Below are positions 63,867-64,000 of a stretch of DNA of 64,000 nucleotides, one piece after another. Both the position numbers and the translations under genes were made by a program. Source of the stretch: Prorocentrum cordatum (lineage: Eukaryota > Sar > Dinophyceae > Prorocentrales > Prorocentraceae). The DNA is taken from assembly GCA_963575745.1 (NCBI GenBank), contig CAUYUJ010012069.1, positions 223,679 to 287,678 of the forward strand. Direction: 5' to 3'. The notes under the pieces were generated by a model. It saw nothing but the letters and a program-made list of their open reading frames with translations, searched no databases and was not told the origin of the DNA. Each line of letters starts with the position of its first letter. Position 1 is the first letter of the stretch.

Positions 63867-64000
63867 TTACAGGAATCACAATCGCTGACAAGCGATATCC
63901 AGTGATACTACAACATCCGTGCCCTAAACTCGCGGAGCAACTAGACGGCATGGATGAGTACGCGCACGCACCGGAGGAAGAACTCCACGAAATTCCACGT

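Noticed and set aside
5-63999. tRNA, rRNA or CRISPR features
   Set aside because: No cloverleaf, rRNA core or spacer-repeat array was recognised; tandem arrays here have no unique spacers. A dedicated scan would be needed to exclude tRNAs.

Overview
The window reads as nuclear DNA of a dinoflagellate. The strongest evidence is an exact copy of the 22-nt dinoflagellate spliced leader at 24272-24293 (minus), sitting at the 5' end of a LINE. High GC, abundant GC-rich minisatellites, strongly diverged retroelements and a near absence of ordinary genes fit this. The species cannot be fixed from the sequence; a Prorocentrum-like lineage is only a guess.

Layout. (1) 1-2480: minisatellites and a composite dispersed repeat, called RepA here, with an internal ~431-bp tandem. 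(2) 2484-14776, minus: a tyrosine-recombinase retrotransposon (YRE-1) with the split direct repeat order A1-ORFs-B1-A2-B2. It encodes ORF1 (Cys-Pro plus membrane segment), Gag, RT, RNase H, a C5-type methyltransferase-like domain and a tyrosine recombinase. About 5 kb of unrelated sequence (about 6030-11224) splits RT from RNase H. (3) 14777-17945: a second RepA copy and a 152-bp tandem array. (4) 17949-24293, minus: a ~6.3-kb LINE with spliced leader, ORF1, APE-type endonuclease, RT, RNase H, a terminal Cys motif and a poly(A) end. (5) 24294-27515: 70-bp, 152-bp, 16-bp and 48-bp tandem arrays. (6) 27518-34134, minus: a second tyrosine-recombinase element (YRE-2), with the same ORF1-Gag-RT-RNase H set but with the recombinase before the methyltransferase. 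(7) 34140-39740: inverted pairs of short-motif arrays, microsatellites and G-runs. (8) 39900-48400, minus: a decayed Ty1/copia element followed by a ~1000-residue third reading region of unknown function. (9) 48560-50260: a ~0.8-kb-armed inverted repeat carrying an MBD-like coding segment. (10) 53234-58290, minus: probable cellular coding sequence, including one two-exon gene whose splice join keeps frame, and other exons split by a third RepA copy. (11) 61218-63866, plus: fragments of a third tyrosine-recombinase element.

How the parts relate. Most recognisable protein sequence belongs to retroelements, mostly on the minus strand and mostly broken by frameshifts or TGA codons. The two YR elements share a gene plan: a small Cys-Pro membrane ORF overlapping gag, a gag-pol stop/start overlap, an RT with YVDN instead of YxDD, and a methyltransferase-like domain lying in the RNase H frame. 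The two elements differ in where the recombinase ORF sits. The methyltransferase-like domains and an MBD-like segment suggest, by inference only, a link between these elements and DNA methylation. No rRNA, tRNA, CRISPR or bacterial-type signals were recognised.
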